DNA of 64,000 nucleotides, from the NCBI RefSeq assembly GCF_003992135.1, contig NZ_RQVN01000002.1, positions 1-64,000 of the forward strand, read 5' to 3'. A program made the translations under genes and the position numbers. Of this stretch, positions 52,722-61,679 are shown one piece after another. The stretch's first letter is position 1. The number at the start of each line of letters is the position of its first letter. The DNA comes from Veillonella sp. VA142. GTDB lineage: Bacteria; Bacillota; Negativicutes; Veillonellales; Veillonellaceae. A model generated the notes under the pieces. The model did no database searches, was not told the DNA's origin, and saw only the letters and a list, made by a program, of their open reading frames with translations.

Positions 52722-53075
52722 TTAGTCTTCGATGTTTCTTGCTTCGTTGATACCGCTGGCTAAAGATTCCATTAAGGATAGTTCTTTGTCTGTAAAGCTA
52801 TCCATGTATTTCTCTATCTGTAATCGTCGGGTGCTTTTTACCAAGTTATTAGCAGGTAAGAAAAATTCATCAACGGAAACATGAAGTAACGATACAAGGT
52901 CATAAAGAACTTGTATGCTGGGGTGTTGCCCTTTATTTTCAATATTAGTTAAGTACCGTGGGTCAATTTCAATCAATGCTCCCACTTGTTCACGAGTTAA
53001 ACCTCGTTTCAATCGAGCTTCTTTAATGGCTAAACCAAAGGCTCTAAAATCATATTTATCTTCTTTTTTACGCAT
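52722..53075 (-). CDS. orf9: Cro/C1-type repressor Orf9
   Basis: A 117-residue protein with an N-terminal HTH ([20 protein letters not shown] and [16 protein letters not shown], residues about 14-55), then an acidic helical tail. In Tn916, Orf9 is proposed to repress orf7/orf8 expression; antisense transcription through it after tet(M) read-through lifts repression. It is divergent from orf7, with 500 bp between, containing repeated GTTATATGGT (53,138 and 53,200). Confidence 0.92.
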   Translation of the reverse strand: MRKKEDKYDFRAFGLAIKEARLKRGLTREQVGALIEIDPRYLTNIENKGQHPSIQVLYDLVSLLHVSVDEFFLPANNLVKSTRRLQIEKYMDSFTDKELSLMESLASGINEARNIED

Positions 53076-53579
53076 AGTAGACCACCTCTATACATTTTAT
53101 TGTTCCTACTGAATTAAAAACAGGTATAGAAAAACGTGTTATATGGTTTATAGGTTTATATTTAATAAAAAGCACTACTAAACGCCAATAAAAAAAACCG
53201 TTATATGGTAGTGCTATTTACGCTGTTAAAATATTGTATATTACTTCCAAATGGCGGTTTGTTGGAGGTCAACGTCGCCATGAAGTACATCATATACAAT
53301 AAATTTCCTTACATTGGGTTCTTGTCAAAAAAAGTCGTCTATCTGCAATAGATAAGTACGTCCACCAATGTGGTTTTATAAATCATATAGATAGAATAAC
53401 AGAAGCATGTAAACAGAGAAATAAATCTGTTTATATGCTTTTTTGGCTATTCAGAACTTTTTTACAAAGTTTATTTATCAGTAATGCAACAAATCCCCCT
53501 TTCACATTGGGACTAAGAGTGAAAGGAGATAAACGAGCAAGGCTCACTTCCTTTCCTAGACAGAAAGGGGGTGAGAAAC
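53076..53579. other. Regulatory intergenic region between orf9 and orf7
   Basis: No gene that I can support. It contains GTTATATGGT twice (53,138-53,147 and 53,200-53,209), an inverted repeat AGCACTAC/GTAGTGCT (53,171 and 53,208), and a terminator hairpin, AGCATGTAAACAGA (53,404-53,417) with TCTGTTTATATGCT (53,426-53,439), followed by TTTTTT. The orf7 promoter is expected here, but I cannot place it. Confidence 0.6.
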
Positions 53580-54002
53580 ATGAAACCATCTTCTTTTCAG
53601 ACCACAATAGAAAATCAGTTTGACTATATCTGTAAACGTGCTATGGAAGACGAGCGAAAGAATTATATGCTTTATCTTTCAAGGATTGCAAAGCGTGAGG
53701 TGTCCTTTTCGGATGTTGGCGATTATCTTGTTAGCCAGTTTGCGACAACAGATAACTATTCAACTGACTTTCAGATTTTTACACTCAATGGGTTATCAGT
53801 AGGCGTTGAAAATGATTTGTTGAGTGAAGCATTACGTGAGTTGCCAGACAAGAAACGTGAAATTCTACTGCTGTTTTACTTTATGGACATGAGCGATTCA
53901 GAAATTGCAGACCTGTTGAAATTGAACCGTTCTACTGTCTATCGGCATAGAACCAGTGGACTAGCCTTAATTAAAAAGTTTATGGAGGAATTTGAAGAAT
54001 GA
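53580..54002 (+). CDS. orf7: Sigma-factor-like regulator Orf7
   Basis: A 140-residue protein with a sigma-70 region 4-like HTH near its C-terminus (ELPDKKREILLLFYFMDMSD, SEIADLLKLNRSTVYRHR). AAAGGGGGTGAG precedes ATG 53,580; the in-frame GTG at 53,571 lies inside that ribosome site. In Tn916, orf7 and orf8 activate xis-int and transfer genes. It overlaps orf8 by 4 bp. Confidence 0.93.
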   Translation: MKPSSFQTTIENQFDYICKRAMEDERKNYMLYLSRIAKREVSFSDVGDYLVSQFATTDNYSTDFQIFTLNGLSVGVENDLLSEALRELPDKKREILLLFYFMDMSDSEIADLLKLNRSTVYRHRTSGLALIKKFMEEFEE

Positions 54003-54229
54003 AAACACAATATCCTATGATTCCCTTTCCTCTCATTGTAAAGGCAACAGATGGCGATACCGAAGCGATTAACCAGATTCTACATCATTACAGAGGGTAC
54101 ATAACGAAGCGTTCCCTACGACTTATGAAAGATGAATATGGCAATCAAAGTATGGTCGTTGATGAAGTCTTACGTGGAAGAATGGAAACCAGACTGATTA
54201 CAAAGATTTTGTCATTTGAAATTAAGTAA
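53999..54229 (+). CDS. orf8: HTH-domain regulator Orf8
   Basis: A 76-residue partner of Orf7, starting in the orf7 stop. IVKATDGDTEAINQILHHYR resembles the helix-turn-helix/sigma region-2 small domain family seen in conjugative transposons. It is needed with Orf7 for element transfer functions by Tn916 precedent. Confidence 0.9.
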   Translation: MKTQYPMIPFPLIVKATDGDTEAINQILHHYRGYITKRSLRLMKDEYGNQSMVVDEVLRGRMETRLITKILSFEIK

Positions 54230-54689
54230 TATCCTCTCTCCTTTCGTGGAAGCGTGCTAAACCATTCCACGCTTCCCGAACAGGGAGGTTTGTTATTCCA
54301 CCAAAGCATATTGAGCTTTCAATGTGTTTTGATAGGCTAACGAGCCATTGTTCTTTGAAAACTGAATAAAAGTAATCGAATACGTTTCGATAAGAAAAGA
54401 GCCAACGGAACTAACCGCCATGACCTATCTTATAAAGATAGCGAGCGATTCATGTTAGTGATCCGAGAAGCAATCTTTAGCAGGATTGCCTGCAACGACA
54501 TTCTTATCGTGATAATGATACTCCCATACAGTCAATAGTCCGAGCGTGATAAAACCGTCGCAGGCAATGAGTATGGCTACATGAGAACCATGCAGGGGTG
54601 GAACTCCCGTGAGCTTTGCTAAAGCTGTTCGATTGCTGGTAAAACAACTTTTATGAAATCCAAATAAGTGATTTGGAAAGGAGGATTTT
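54230..54689 (+). ncRNA. Long, hairpin-rich leader upstream of xis (candidate structured RNA)
   Basis: This 460-nt gap has no plus-strand gene yet has clear pairing: CTATCTT/AAGATAG (54,425-54,441), TTGCCTG-CGAC (54,486-54,499) with GTCG-CAGGCAA (54,557-54,567), TTATC/GATAA (54,504-54,515), and AGCTTT/AAAGCT (54,612-54,626). It is more GC-rich than nearby intergenic DNA. AAAGGAGGATTTT ends it before xis. Whether it is an RNA element, an Int/Xis binding region or both is not settled by sequence. Confidence 0.35.
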
Positions 54690-54893
54690 ATGAAGCAGAC
54701 TGACATTCCGATTTGGGAACGTTATACCCTAACCATTGAAGAAGCGTCAAAATATTTTCGTATTGGCGAAAACAAGCTACGACGCTTGGCAGAGGAAAAT
54801 AAAAATGCAAATTGGCTGATTATGAATGGCAATCGTATTCAGATTAAACGAAAACAATTTGAAAAAATTATAGATACATTGGACGCAATCTAG
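54690..54893 (+). CDS. xis: Excisionase Xis
   Basis: The 67-residue winged-helix DNA-bending protein directs Int to excise the [23 protein letters not shown] with [13 protein letters not shown] forms the MerR-like HTH. Length equals Tn916 Xis. GAAAGGAGG precedes ATG 54,690. int starts 81 bp later. Confidence 0.97.
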
Positions 54894-54974
54894 CGTCGCC
54901 AAAGGGTCTTGTATATGATAAAATAGTATTAAGTCGTATCAAGGCTCTTTCCATAATGGAAAGGAGCAAATGCC

Positions 54975-56192
54975 ATGTCAGAAAAAAGACGTGACAATAA
55001 AGGTCGAATTTTAAAGACTGGAGAGAGCCAACGAAAAGACGGAAGATACTTATACAAATATACAGATTCATTTGGAGAACCGCAATTTGTTTACTCGTGG
55101 AAACTTGTGGCTACAGACAGAGTACCAGCAGGAAAGCGTGATTGTATCTCACTTAGGGAGAAAATCGCAGAGTTACAGAAAGACATTCATGATGGTATTG
55201 ATGTTGTAGGAAAGAAAATGACACTCTGCCAGCTTTACGCAAAACAGAACGCTCAAAGACCAAAGGTTAGAAAAAATACTGAAACTGGACGCAAATATCT
55301 TATGGATATTTTGAAGAAAGACAAGTTAGGTGTAAGAAGTATTGACAGTATTAAGCCATCAGACGCTAAAGAATGGGCTATTAGAATGAGTGAAAATGGT
55401 TATGCTTATCAAACCATCAATAACTACAAACGTTCTTTAAAGGCTTCATTCTATATTGCTATACAAGATGATTGTGTTCGGAAGAATCCATTTGACTTTC
55501 AACTGAAAGCAGTTCTTGATGATGATACTGTCCCTAAGACCGTACTAACAGAAGAACAGGAAGAAAAACTGTTAGCCTTTGCAAAAGCTGATAAAACCTA
55601 CAGCAAAAATTATGATGAAATTCTGATACTCTTAAAAACAGGTCTTCGTATTTCAGAGTTTGGTGGTTTGACACTTCCAGATTTAGATTTTGAGAATCGT
55701 CTTGTCAATATAGACCATCAGCTATTGAGAGATACTGAAATTGGGTACTACATTGAAACACCAAAGACCAAAAGTGGTGAACGTCAAGTTCCTATGGTTG
55801 AAGAAGCCTATCAAGCATTTAAGCGAGTGTTAGCGAATCGAAAGAATGATAAGCGTGTTGAGATTGATGGATATAGTGATTTCCTCTTTCTTAATAGAAA
55901 GAACTATCCAAAAGTGGCGAGTGACTATAATGGTATGATGAAAGGTCTTGTTAAGAAATACAACAAGTATAATGATGATAAGTTACCACACATCACTCCA
56001 CATAGTTTGCGACATACATTCTGTACCAACTATGCAAATGCAGGAATGAATCCAAAGGCATTACAGTACATTATGGGACATGCTAATATAGCCATGACGC
56101 TGAACTATTACGCACATGCAACATTCGATTCTGCAATGGCAGAAATGAAACGCTTGAATAAAGAGAAGCAACAGGAGCGTCTTGTTGCTTAG
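54975..56192 (+). CDS. int: Tyrosine integrase Int of Tn916
   Basis: A 405-residue recombinase catalysing integration and excision with 6-bp coupling sequences. The N-terminal arm-binding domain (about residues 1-74), core-binding domain and catalytic domain are visible. The active-site residues include Arg in KTGLRISEF near 225, HSLRHTF near 345 (His and Arg) and Tyr in LNYYAHA near 379. GGAAAGGAGC precedes ATG 54,975. It reads toward the right end. Confidence 0.98.
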   Translation: MSEKRRDNKGRILKTGESQRKDGRYLYKYTDSFGEPQFVYSWKLVATDRVPAGKRDCISLREKIAELQKDIHDGIDVVGKKMTLCQLYAKQNAQRPKVRKNTETGRKYLMDILKKDKLGVRSIDSIKPSDAKEWAIRMSENGYAYQTINNYKRSLKASFYIAIQDDCVRKNPFDFQLKAVLDDDTVPKTVLTEEQEEKLLAFAKADKTYSKNYDEILILLKTGLRISEFGGLTLPDLDFENRLVNIDHQLLRDTEIGYYIETPKTKSGERQVPMVEEAYQAFKRVLANRKNDKRVEIDGYSDFLFLNRKNYPKVASDYNGMMKGLVKKYNKYNDDKLPHITPHSLRHTFCTNYANAGMNPKALQYIMGHANIAMTLNYYAHATFDSAMAEMKRLNKEKQQERLVA

Positions 56193-56203
56193 TAGTACAA
56201 ATG

Positions 56204-56226
56204 AATTTACTACTTATTTACCACTT
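56204..56226 (+). promoter_or_regulatory. Right arm-type integrase binding repeats (DR2-like)
   Basis: AATTTACTACTTATTTACC with following ACTT repeats the motif at 32,255-32,275. It lies 12 bp after the int stop and about 140 bp from the right end, as in Tn916. Confidence 0.7.
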
Positions 56227-56383
56227 CTGACAGCTAAGACATGAGGAAATATGCAAAGAAACGTGAAGTATCTTCCTACAGTAAAAATACTCGAAAGCAC
56301 ATAGAATAAGGCTTTACGAGCATTTAAGAAAATATAAAAAGATAATTAGAAATTTATACTTTGTTTAAATAAAAAATAGATAT

Positions 56384-56420
56384 GAAACAGGCACCAACGC
56401 AATAGCTGGTGCCTGTTTTG
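56384..56420. terminator. Terminator of the EptA-like gene
   Basis: CAGGCACCA (56,388-56,396) pairs with TGGTGCCTG (56,407-56,415). It lies between the ICE right end and the stop of the minus-strand EptA-like gene; A-rich sequence on its left serves as the T run for minus-strand transcription. Confidence 0.75.
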
Positions 56421-56433
56421 TGCTTGTAGTAGT

Positions 56434-58260
56434 TTATTTCGCCTCAGGATCTAAGGACAACGGTTGTGTACCTAACATTGTAGTTAAGTTATTGACATTA
56501 AAGCGATAGGCTTTATTGGAGAAATCTCGTGTTACATCATAGTTACCAGATGGAGCATGTATGATGCCTACTAGCATATCATACAATAAGTCATTGGTGA
56601 AATATTGTTGTTCATGATTGCTTAGGGTAATTGCTGTTTCTGGATACGCATTACGATATGTAGGAGATAAGTACACCCACATTGGTATCCGTGTCATTCC
56701 AAAGTTGAAAATGTCTGGATTGTGAGATGTTTTAATATTTTCTCCGTGGTCAGAGAAATAGACCATGGCTTGTAAGTTTAAGTTATCCTTAGCATAGGTG
56801 TAAATTTCTTGTAACAGCCAATCAGTATACAGTTGGCTATTGGCATAGGCTTCAATTCCTTCAGGGTTTGGACCTTGTTTCCATTTGCTGAACTCGTGAG
56901 GATATCTATCGTTGTAGTAGATATGACTACCCATAATATGGATGACGATGAAATTATTTTGGTTCTTTGGTACGTCTTTTAAAAGTGGTAACAAAGCGCC
57001 ATCATATTGATCAGAGAAGGCATAGGATTCATGAGCCCAACGGGGCGTATCACTTGCTTTTGCAATGAGAGAGATAGCTGTATCGTATTCACCATATACA
57101 CCTTGGTTAGATAACCAAGAGGTGTGATATCCAGCTTTTTTTGCTACATCGATAATGGTTGTGGCATCAAAGAATGGTTTGTCGTCATATTGATTGCGCT
57201 CTGTTAAGGCTCTTTCCAAGGTTGGTACAGTCTGCACATAGGAAGAGTAAGCGTGTTTAAAGACATTGAAGTTTGGATTTTGATACAGGGAACCTTGCCA
57301 TGGAGTATCATCGTAAGGGAAGTCAGGAGTATACATTTTCATGTAATCTCTAGAAGAAGATTCTCCAATGACTAAGATGACAGTACCTGGAGTTTTTTGC
57401 GCCGCTGTTTCGGTAGTGCTTAATTGTAAATTGTTAAATACACTAACATGCTTATCATTATAAGATTGCAACTCTTTCATATAGGCTCGAACTTCTAGCC
57501 AATTGCTGACAATATCTGTACGAGGGAAAAGGTAATATCCACCATACACGATGAGGGCGATGGATAGAATCCATTTTATATCATCTTGATATCGCTGAAA
57601 GAAAGAGGAATAGAACACAGTAGGCTCATCGTTCGTTTGAGCTTTTACATTGGCAAAGTATAAAAGACCAAATATGATAGCGATACCTATGATAGCCCCT
57701 CCGATGCCACCTACGCCGATAATATTTTTTACAAATCCTAAGGCTTCCTCGGGGTTGGTTTGATACAATGCCATCATAGTGGCAGGAGTAATACAATGCC
57801 AAGTGGATAGATAGTACCCGATTTGACCAACTGGGATGAGGAGCAATACTACGTCAAGGATGCTGTATAGAGCAGACCAAATACGTTTTGCCTTTCCCCA
57901 TTGTAGTAGCCAATAGTGGGTGACACTAAGACCACAGAATAAGACTAGACCAAATAAAAAATCGTTGGCGAATTCGTAGAAGTAAAAAGGCTTTTCATAG
58001 GACCAATGGAATAGGAGCGGGAATGTTAATGCCCAACTGATACCCACGATACCATGACCAATGAGATATCCTTTTGTAAAGGAGCTACGAATGATCAATT
58101 GTAAGACTGTTAATCCTACAATGGTAGGAACGAATAAGGTAAGTATATCTTCTATGTCAAACCCTAAAGTAATTGGTTCGTAGATGTAAAATAGTGCCAC
58201 TGCGATGATAGTGGACACGATGGTATACAGTCCTAGCTGTTTCCATCTTTGACGATGCAT
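56434..58260 (-). CDS. EptA-like phosphoethanolamine transferase (membrane sulfatase family)
   Basis: A 608-residue protein with about seven hydrophobic segments in the first 230 residues, then a periplasmic sulfatase-fold domain: VILVIGESSSRDYM near 295 (nucleophile region, usually Thr), FIVIHIMGSHIYYNDRYP near 430, and VYFSDHGEN near 520 (metal-binding Asp-His). EptA enzymes move phosphoethanolamine from phosphatidylethanolamine, the product of Psd in this window, onto lipid A or other envelope sugars, and can raise polymyxin resistance. The start at 58,260 is chosen because GAGAGGCGAC precedes it; an ATG 15 codons earlier lacks a ribosome site. The nucleophile appears to be Ser instead of Thr. 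Confidence 0.85.
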   Translation of the reverse strand: MHRQRWKQLGLYTIVSTIIAVALFYIYEPITLGFDIEDILTLFVPTIVGLTVLQLIIRSSFTKGYLIGHGIVGISWALTFPLLFHWSYEKPFYFYEFANDFLFGLVLFCGLSVTHYWLLQWGKAKRIWSALYSILDVVLLLIPVGQIGYYLSTWHCITPATMMALYQTNPEEALGFVKNIIGVGGIGGAIIGIAIIFGLLYFANVKAQTNDEPTVFYSSFFQRYQDDIKWILSIALIVYGGYYLFPRTDIVSNWLEVRAYMKELQSYNDKHVSVFNNLQLSTTETAAQKTPGTVILVIGESSSRDYMKMYTPDFPYDDTPWQGSLYQNPNFNVFKHAYSSYVQTVPTLERALTERNQYDDKPFFDATTIIDVAKKAGYHTSWLSNQGVYGEYDTAISLIAKASDTPRWAHESYAFSDQYDGALLPLLKDVPKNQNNFIVIHIMGSHIYYNDRYPHEFSKWKQGPNPEGIEAYANSQLYTDWLLQEIYTYAKDNLNLQAMVYFSDHGENIKTSHNPDIFNFGMTRIPMWVYLSPTYRNAYPETAITLSNHEQQYFTNDLLYDMLVGIIHAPSGNYDVTRDFSNKAYRFNVNNLTTMLGTQPLSLDPEAK

Positions 58261-58436
58261 AGTGTCGCCTCTCTTTCTGGGTGTAGCAATTTTCGCCCAT
58301 TTCATTTATAATACTTATTAGATACATACGTTGGTATGTCTATGTATTATTCTAACTGTTTCTAATAGGAAATGCAATTTTTTCATACAAGGTGTGGTGA
58401 AAGCCATACCTTTATTTTTGGTAGAAAGGAGTTTTC

Positions 58437-59168
58437 ATGAATACCTACGATTTTAAACTGGATATTTTTGAAGGCCCTTTGGATCTTTTGTTGCATTTGA
58501 TTGAAAAGAATCAGATTGATATATACGATATTCCCATTGTGCATATCACCTCACAATATATGGATATACTCAAAACTTGGAATCAATTTGATATTGCCTA
58601 TAGTAGTGAGTTTTTAGTGATGGCAGCTACGTTGTTGCAGATTAAGTCACGCCTTTTATTGCCTAAGATAAATCATAAGGATGAAAGTGATACAGAAGAT
58701 CCACGAGACGAATTGGTGAATCGATTGGTGGAGTTTAAACGCATCAAAGAATTGACGGAGCTCCTAGAAGAACGTGTATCCGATGGATCCTATGTATTTA
58801 ATAGACCGGAAGAGCTTAGCCAAGTGGGATTAGATCTTGTTTGTACTGTGGAGTGGGATGCATTAGTGGCATGCTTTCAGAAAGTGCAGGAACGATATGA
58901 TCGACCTGAGGTAGAAGCTCCCAAAGTTATGATGGAACGTGAAGAATATACATTGGAACAAGGGATTGAAGATGTATTACTAGCGACGAGGAATCAACAA
59001 GTGCCCTGTGTAAATTTATTTGCTTCGGTACAGACGAAGGAAGAAAGTGTGGTTACATTTTTGGCGTTATTAGAGTTAATGAAACGTCAACTATTGCGAA
59101 TTATAGTGGGCAATCACGATATATATAATGTGATTGTAGAAGGTATAGAAGAAGGAGATGCGCTGTGA
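58437..59168 (+). CDS. scpA: Segregation and condensation protein A
   Basis: The kleisin subunit of the SMC condensin. The 243-residue protein begins MNTYDFKLDIFEGPLDLLLH and contains the N-terminal helical SMC-neck domain and C-terminal winged helix. GAAAGGAGTTTTC precedes ATG 58,437. scpB overlaps its stop by 4 bp. Starts a plus-strand cluster that runs to the end of the window. Confidence 0.96.
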   Translation: MNTYDFKLDIFEGPLDLLLHLIEKNQIDIYDIPIVHITSQYMDILKTWNQFDIAYSSEFLVMAATLLQIKSRLLLPKINHKDESDTEDPRDELVNRLVEFKRIKELTELLEERVSDGSYVFNRPEELSQVGLDLVCTVEWDALVACFQKVQERYDRPEVEAPKVMMEREEYTLEQGIEDVLLATRNQQVPCVNLFASVQTKEESVVTFLALLELMKRQLLRIIVGNHDIYNVIVEGIEEGDAL

Positions 59169-59701
59169 ATAGCATTGAATTTCAGCAGTTAGAGGCTGTA
59201 TTATTTGCAGCAGCTACCCCTTTAACGATAGATACATTAGCAGATATTTTTGAAGTCTATGCACCAGAAGTTGAAAAAGCTATCAAAGGTTACGAAGAAA
59301 GGTTAGTACAGGAACGGCGAGGAATTAGGATTCGTAAAAGTGCATCGGGCATAGAACTAGTGAGCGCCCAAGAATGCAGTGAATTTGTTACTAAAATTCG
59401 CCATAGAGATGAAAAGCTATCTGGAGCGGCTATGGAAACGTTGGCTGTAATTGCTTTCAAACAGCCTATCACAAAAGGTGAAGTAGAAGAATTTCGTGGT
59501 GTGAACTGTGAAAAAGTATTAAAACAATTATTGGCCCGTGACATGATTGTAGAGTTAGGACGAAAGGAAACTATCGGACGTCCTGTAATTTACGGAACAT
59601 CGGATAACTTTTTAAGGACTGTAGGTGCCAATTCTATTGAAGAATTGCAACAGTCTATGCCTCTTTCAGCGGGGTTATCCATAGATATAGAAGGAGATTA
59701 A
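59165..59701 (+). CDS. scpB: Segregation and condensation protein B
   Basis: The 178-residue tandem winged-helix partner of ScpA. It starts at GTG 59,165 within the scpA stop and shows the family region METLAVIAFKQPITKGEVEE near 100 and GRKETIGRPVIYGTSDNFL near 137. rluB starts one base after its stop. Confidence 0.96.
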   Translation: MNSIEFQQLEAVLFAAATPLTIDTLADIFEVYAPEVEKAIKGYEERLVQERRGIRIRKSASGIELVSAQECSEFVTKIRHRDEKLSGAAMETLAVIAFKQPITKGEVEEFRGVNCEKVLKQLLARDMIVELGRKETIGRPVIYGTSDNFLRTVGANSIEELQQSMPLSAGLSIDIEGD

Positions 59702-59702
59702 T

Positions 59703-60425
59703 ATGGAACTAGAACGTTTGCAAAAATATATTGCCCGTTGTGGTGTGGCATCACGACGAAAAGCAGAAGAATTGATTACTTCTGGCAAAGTACTTGTGAA
59801 TGGTAAATATGTAAAAGAACTGGGTGCAAAGGTAAATCCTACACGGGACCGCGTTAAAGTGGATGGACAACTATTGGAGCCGGAGGCATTGGAATATTAT
59901 ATTTTTAACAAGCCAAAAGGGGTGATTACATCCATCACAGATCCTGAAGGACGCAAAACTGTCATGGATTATATTAATTCTGTAAAAGTTCGTATTTATC
60001 CTGTAGGTCGATTAGATTACCATACAGAAGGATTATTGCTATTGACAAATGATGGAACTATGGCGCAAAACTTAGCCCATCCATCAAAAGGTGTGACGAA
60101 AACCTACGAAGTAAAAGTAAAAGATCGTGTGCTTGATGAACATTTGGAACAGTTAGCAGTAGGTGTCAAATTAGAAGACGGTATGACGGCGCCTTGTGAA
60201 ATTACAGACTACGGATTCAATGGAAAAACAGGTCTTACCACTGTAGAAATTACCATCCATGAAGGGCGTAATCGTCAAGTCCGTCGTATGTTTGAACACT
60301 TTGGGTACTCTATTCATAATTTGAAACGCATCAACTATGCAGGATTGAATTTGAAAGGGTTGAAACGTGGGGCTTTTCGTAAATTAACCCGTGAAGAAGT
60401 GAAACAATTACAAGCTATAAAATAA
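59703..60425 (+). CDS. rluB: Pseudouridine synthase of the RluB/RsuA family
   Basis: Isomerises a uridine of 23S rRNA (U2605 in E. coli RluB). The 240-residue protein has an N-terminal S4 domain (MELERLQKYIARCGVASRRKAE...) and the catalytic Asp in PVGRLDYHTEGLLLLTNDG near 101, then EGRNRQVRRMFEHFGY near 190. It belongs to the scpAB operon, a common Firmicute arrangement. Confidence 0.93.
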   Translation: MELERLQKYIARCGVASRRKAEELITSGKVLVNGKYVKELGAKVNPTRDRVKVDGQLLEPEALEYYIFNKPKGVITSITDPEGRKTVMDYINSVKVRIYPVGRLDYHTEGLLLLTNDGTMAQNLAHPSKGVTKTYEVKVKDRVLDEHLEQLAVGVKLEDGMTAPCEITDYGFNGKTGLTTVEITIHEGRNRQVRRMFEHFGYSIHNLKRINYAGLNLKGLKRGAFRKLTREEVKQLQAIK

Positions 60426-60433
60426 GGATGAAT

Positions 60434-61678
60434 ATGAAACGAATTATTGTCATCGGTGGCGGCGCTGCAGGTCTTATGGCTGGCGTTCGAGCTGCACAAT
60501 TAGGTGCCTCTGTGCGCATCATTGAAAAAATGAAGATGGTGGGCCTTAAAATGGGGATTACAGGCAAGGGACGCTGTAATGTGACGAATGCGGCTCCTAT
60601 AGAAGATTTTATTAAGCAAACGCCTGGAAATGGTAAATTTCTATATAGTGCGTACCAACAATGGACGAATGAAGATATGGTTCATTTGCTCAATAGTTGG
60701 GGTGTCCCCACTAAGGTTGAGCGAGGTGGCCGTGTATTTCCAGAGTCTGATAAAGCAACGGATGTACGCAATGCCTTTATAGACACGTATCGTAAATTAG
60801 GTGGGCAACTTCATTTAGAAGAAAGTGTTAAGGATTTAATCGTACGAGATGGCGCTATTACAGGTGTTATAACAGATAAAAGAACCTATGAGTGCGATGC
60901 AGCCATCATCGCTACGGGTGGGATGTCCTATCCATTGACTGGCTCCACTGGAGATGGCTATGAATTAGCATCTTCGGTGGGACATTCCATAGTGGAACTT
61001 AGGCCATCCTTAATTCCTTTGGAAACAAAAGAACATTGGATGAAAGATTTAATGGGGCTGAGTCTAAAAAATGTAGAAGTCTCTATTATTGCAAAAAACA
61101 AAGTGCAAACAAAACAATTTGGAGAAATGCTATTTGCCCATTTTGGAGTGACGGGACCGATTATTTTGTCTGCTTCTCATACAGTGACCAAATTATTGAA
61201 GAAAAAGGTAGATCCCATTACTATTGAAATTAATCTAAAACCAGCATTAACTAAAGAGGTTTTAGATAAGCGGGTACAACGTGATTTCAGTGAGTCTCAA
61301 AATAAGCAATTAGTGAACGTATTGAAAGGTTTATTGCCATCCAAGTTAATTCCAGTTATATGTCAATTAGCAGAATTAGAAGGAACCAAGGCGATTCACG
61401 ATATTACCAAAGAGGAGCGCTTGCGACTAGTGGATGCCATACAACATATGCGACTCACCGTACATAAACCTCGCCCTATAGCGGAGGCCATTGTGACAGC
61501 TGGTGGCATTTCTGTAAAAGAAGTAGATCCAAAAACGATGCAATCTAAATTGGTGCATGGTTTATATATGGCAGGAGAAGTCTTGGATGTGGATGCTTTC
61601 ACAGGGGGATATAATCTGCAAGTTGCGTTTTCTACAGCCTATGTAGCTGCTACTCATGCAGCAGAAGGAGGAATCTAA
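60434..61678 (+). CDS. HI0933-family flavoprotein, NAD(P)/FAD-dependent oxidoreductase
   Basis: A 414-residue flavoprotein with an N-terminal FAD-binding Rossmann motif IIVIGGGAAGLMAGVRAA and the GKGRCNVTN and ATGGMSYPLTGSTGDGY signatures, ending DAFTGGYNLQVAFSTAYVA. The family's reaction is uncertain; members such as YhiN are poorly characterised. AAGGATG at 60,424 favours ATG 60,434 over ATG 60,428. It lies between rluB and cmk, as is frequent in this group. Confidence 0.88.
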   Translation: MKRIIVIGGGAAGLMAGVRAAQLGASVRIIEKMKMVGLKMGITGKGRCNVTNAAPIEDFIKQTPGNGKFLYSAYQQWTNEDMVHLLNSWGVPTKVERGGRVFPESDKATDVRNAFIDTYRKLGGQLHLEESVKDLIVRDGAITGVITDKRTYECDAAIIATGGMSYPLTGSTGDGYELASSVGHSIVELRPSLIPLETKEHWMKDLMGLSLKNVEVSIIAKNKVQTKQFGEMLFAHFGVTGPIILSASHTVTKLLKKKVDPITIEINLKPALTKEVLDKRVQRDFSESQNKQLVNVLKGLLPSKLIPVICQLAELEGTKAIHDITKEERLRLVDAIQHMRLTVHKPRPIAEAIVTAGGISVKEVDPKTMQSKLVHGLYMAGEVLDVDAFTGGYNLQVAFSTAYVAATHAAEGGI

Positions 61679-61679
61679 T

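Larger units (their letters stand above)
32182..56366 (+). mobile_element. Tn916-family ICE (Tn1545/Tn6003-like), about 24.2 kb
   Basis: The element spans a complete Tn916 backbone with int at its right. Its ends are imperfect inverted repeats: 32,186-32,207 matches the reverse complement of 56,341-56,362 at 17 of 22 positions. A-rich and T-rich flanks fit the known Tn916 preference for bent AT-rich targets; coupling sequences make the exact ends uncertain by several bases. Genes from the left: orf23, orf22, orf21, oriT region, orf20, resistance insert, IS, orf19-orf13, orf12, tet(M), orf6, orf9, orf7, orf8, xis, int. It lies between convergent ArnT-like and EptA-like genes and interrupts no recognisable gene. 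Confidence 0.95.

Noticed and set aside
54455-54706. An 83-codon minus-strand ORF opposite the xis leader
   Set aside because: It lies antisense to the hairpin-rich leader and the xis start, has no clear ribosome site, and its composition (rich in His, Cys, Phe) looks like a chance frame. It may correspond to a historical Tn916 orf label, but I cannot support it as a gene.
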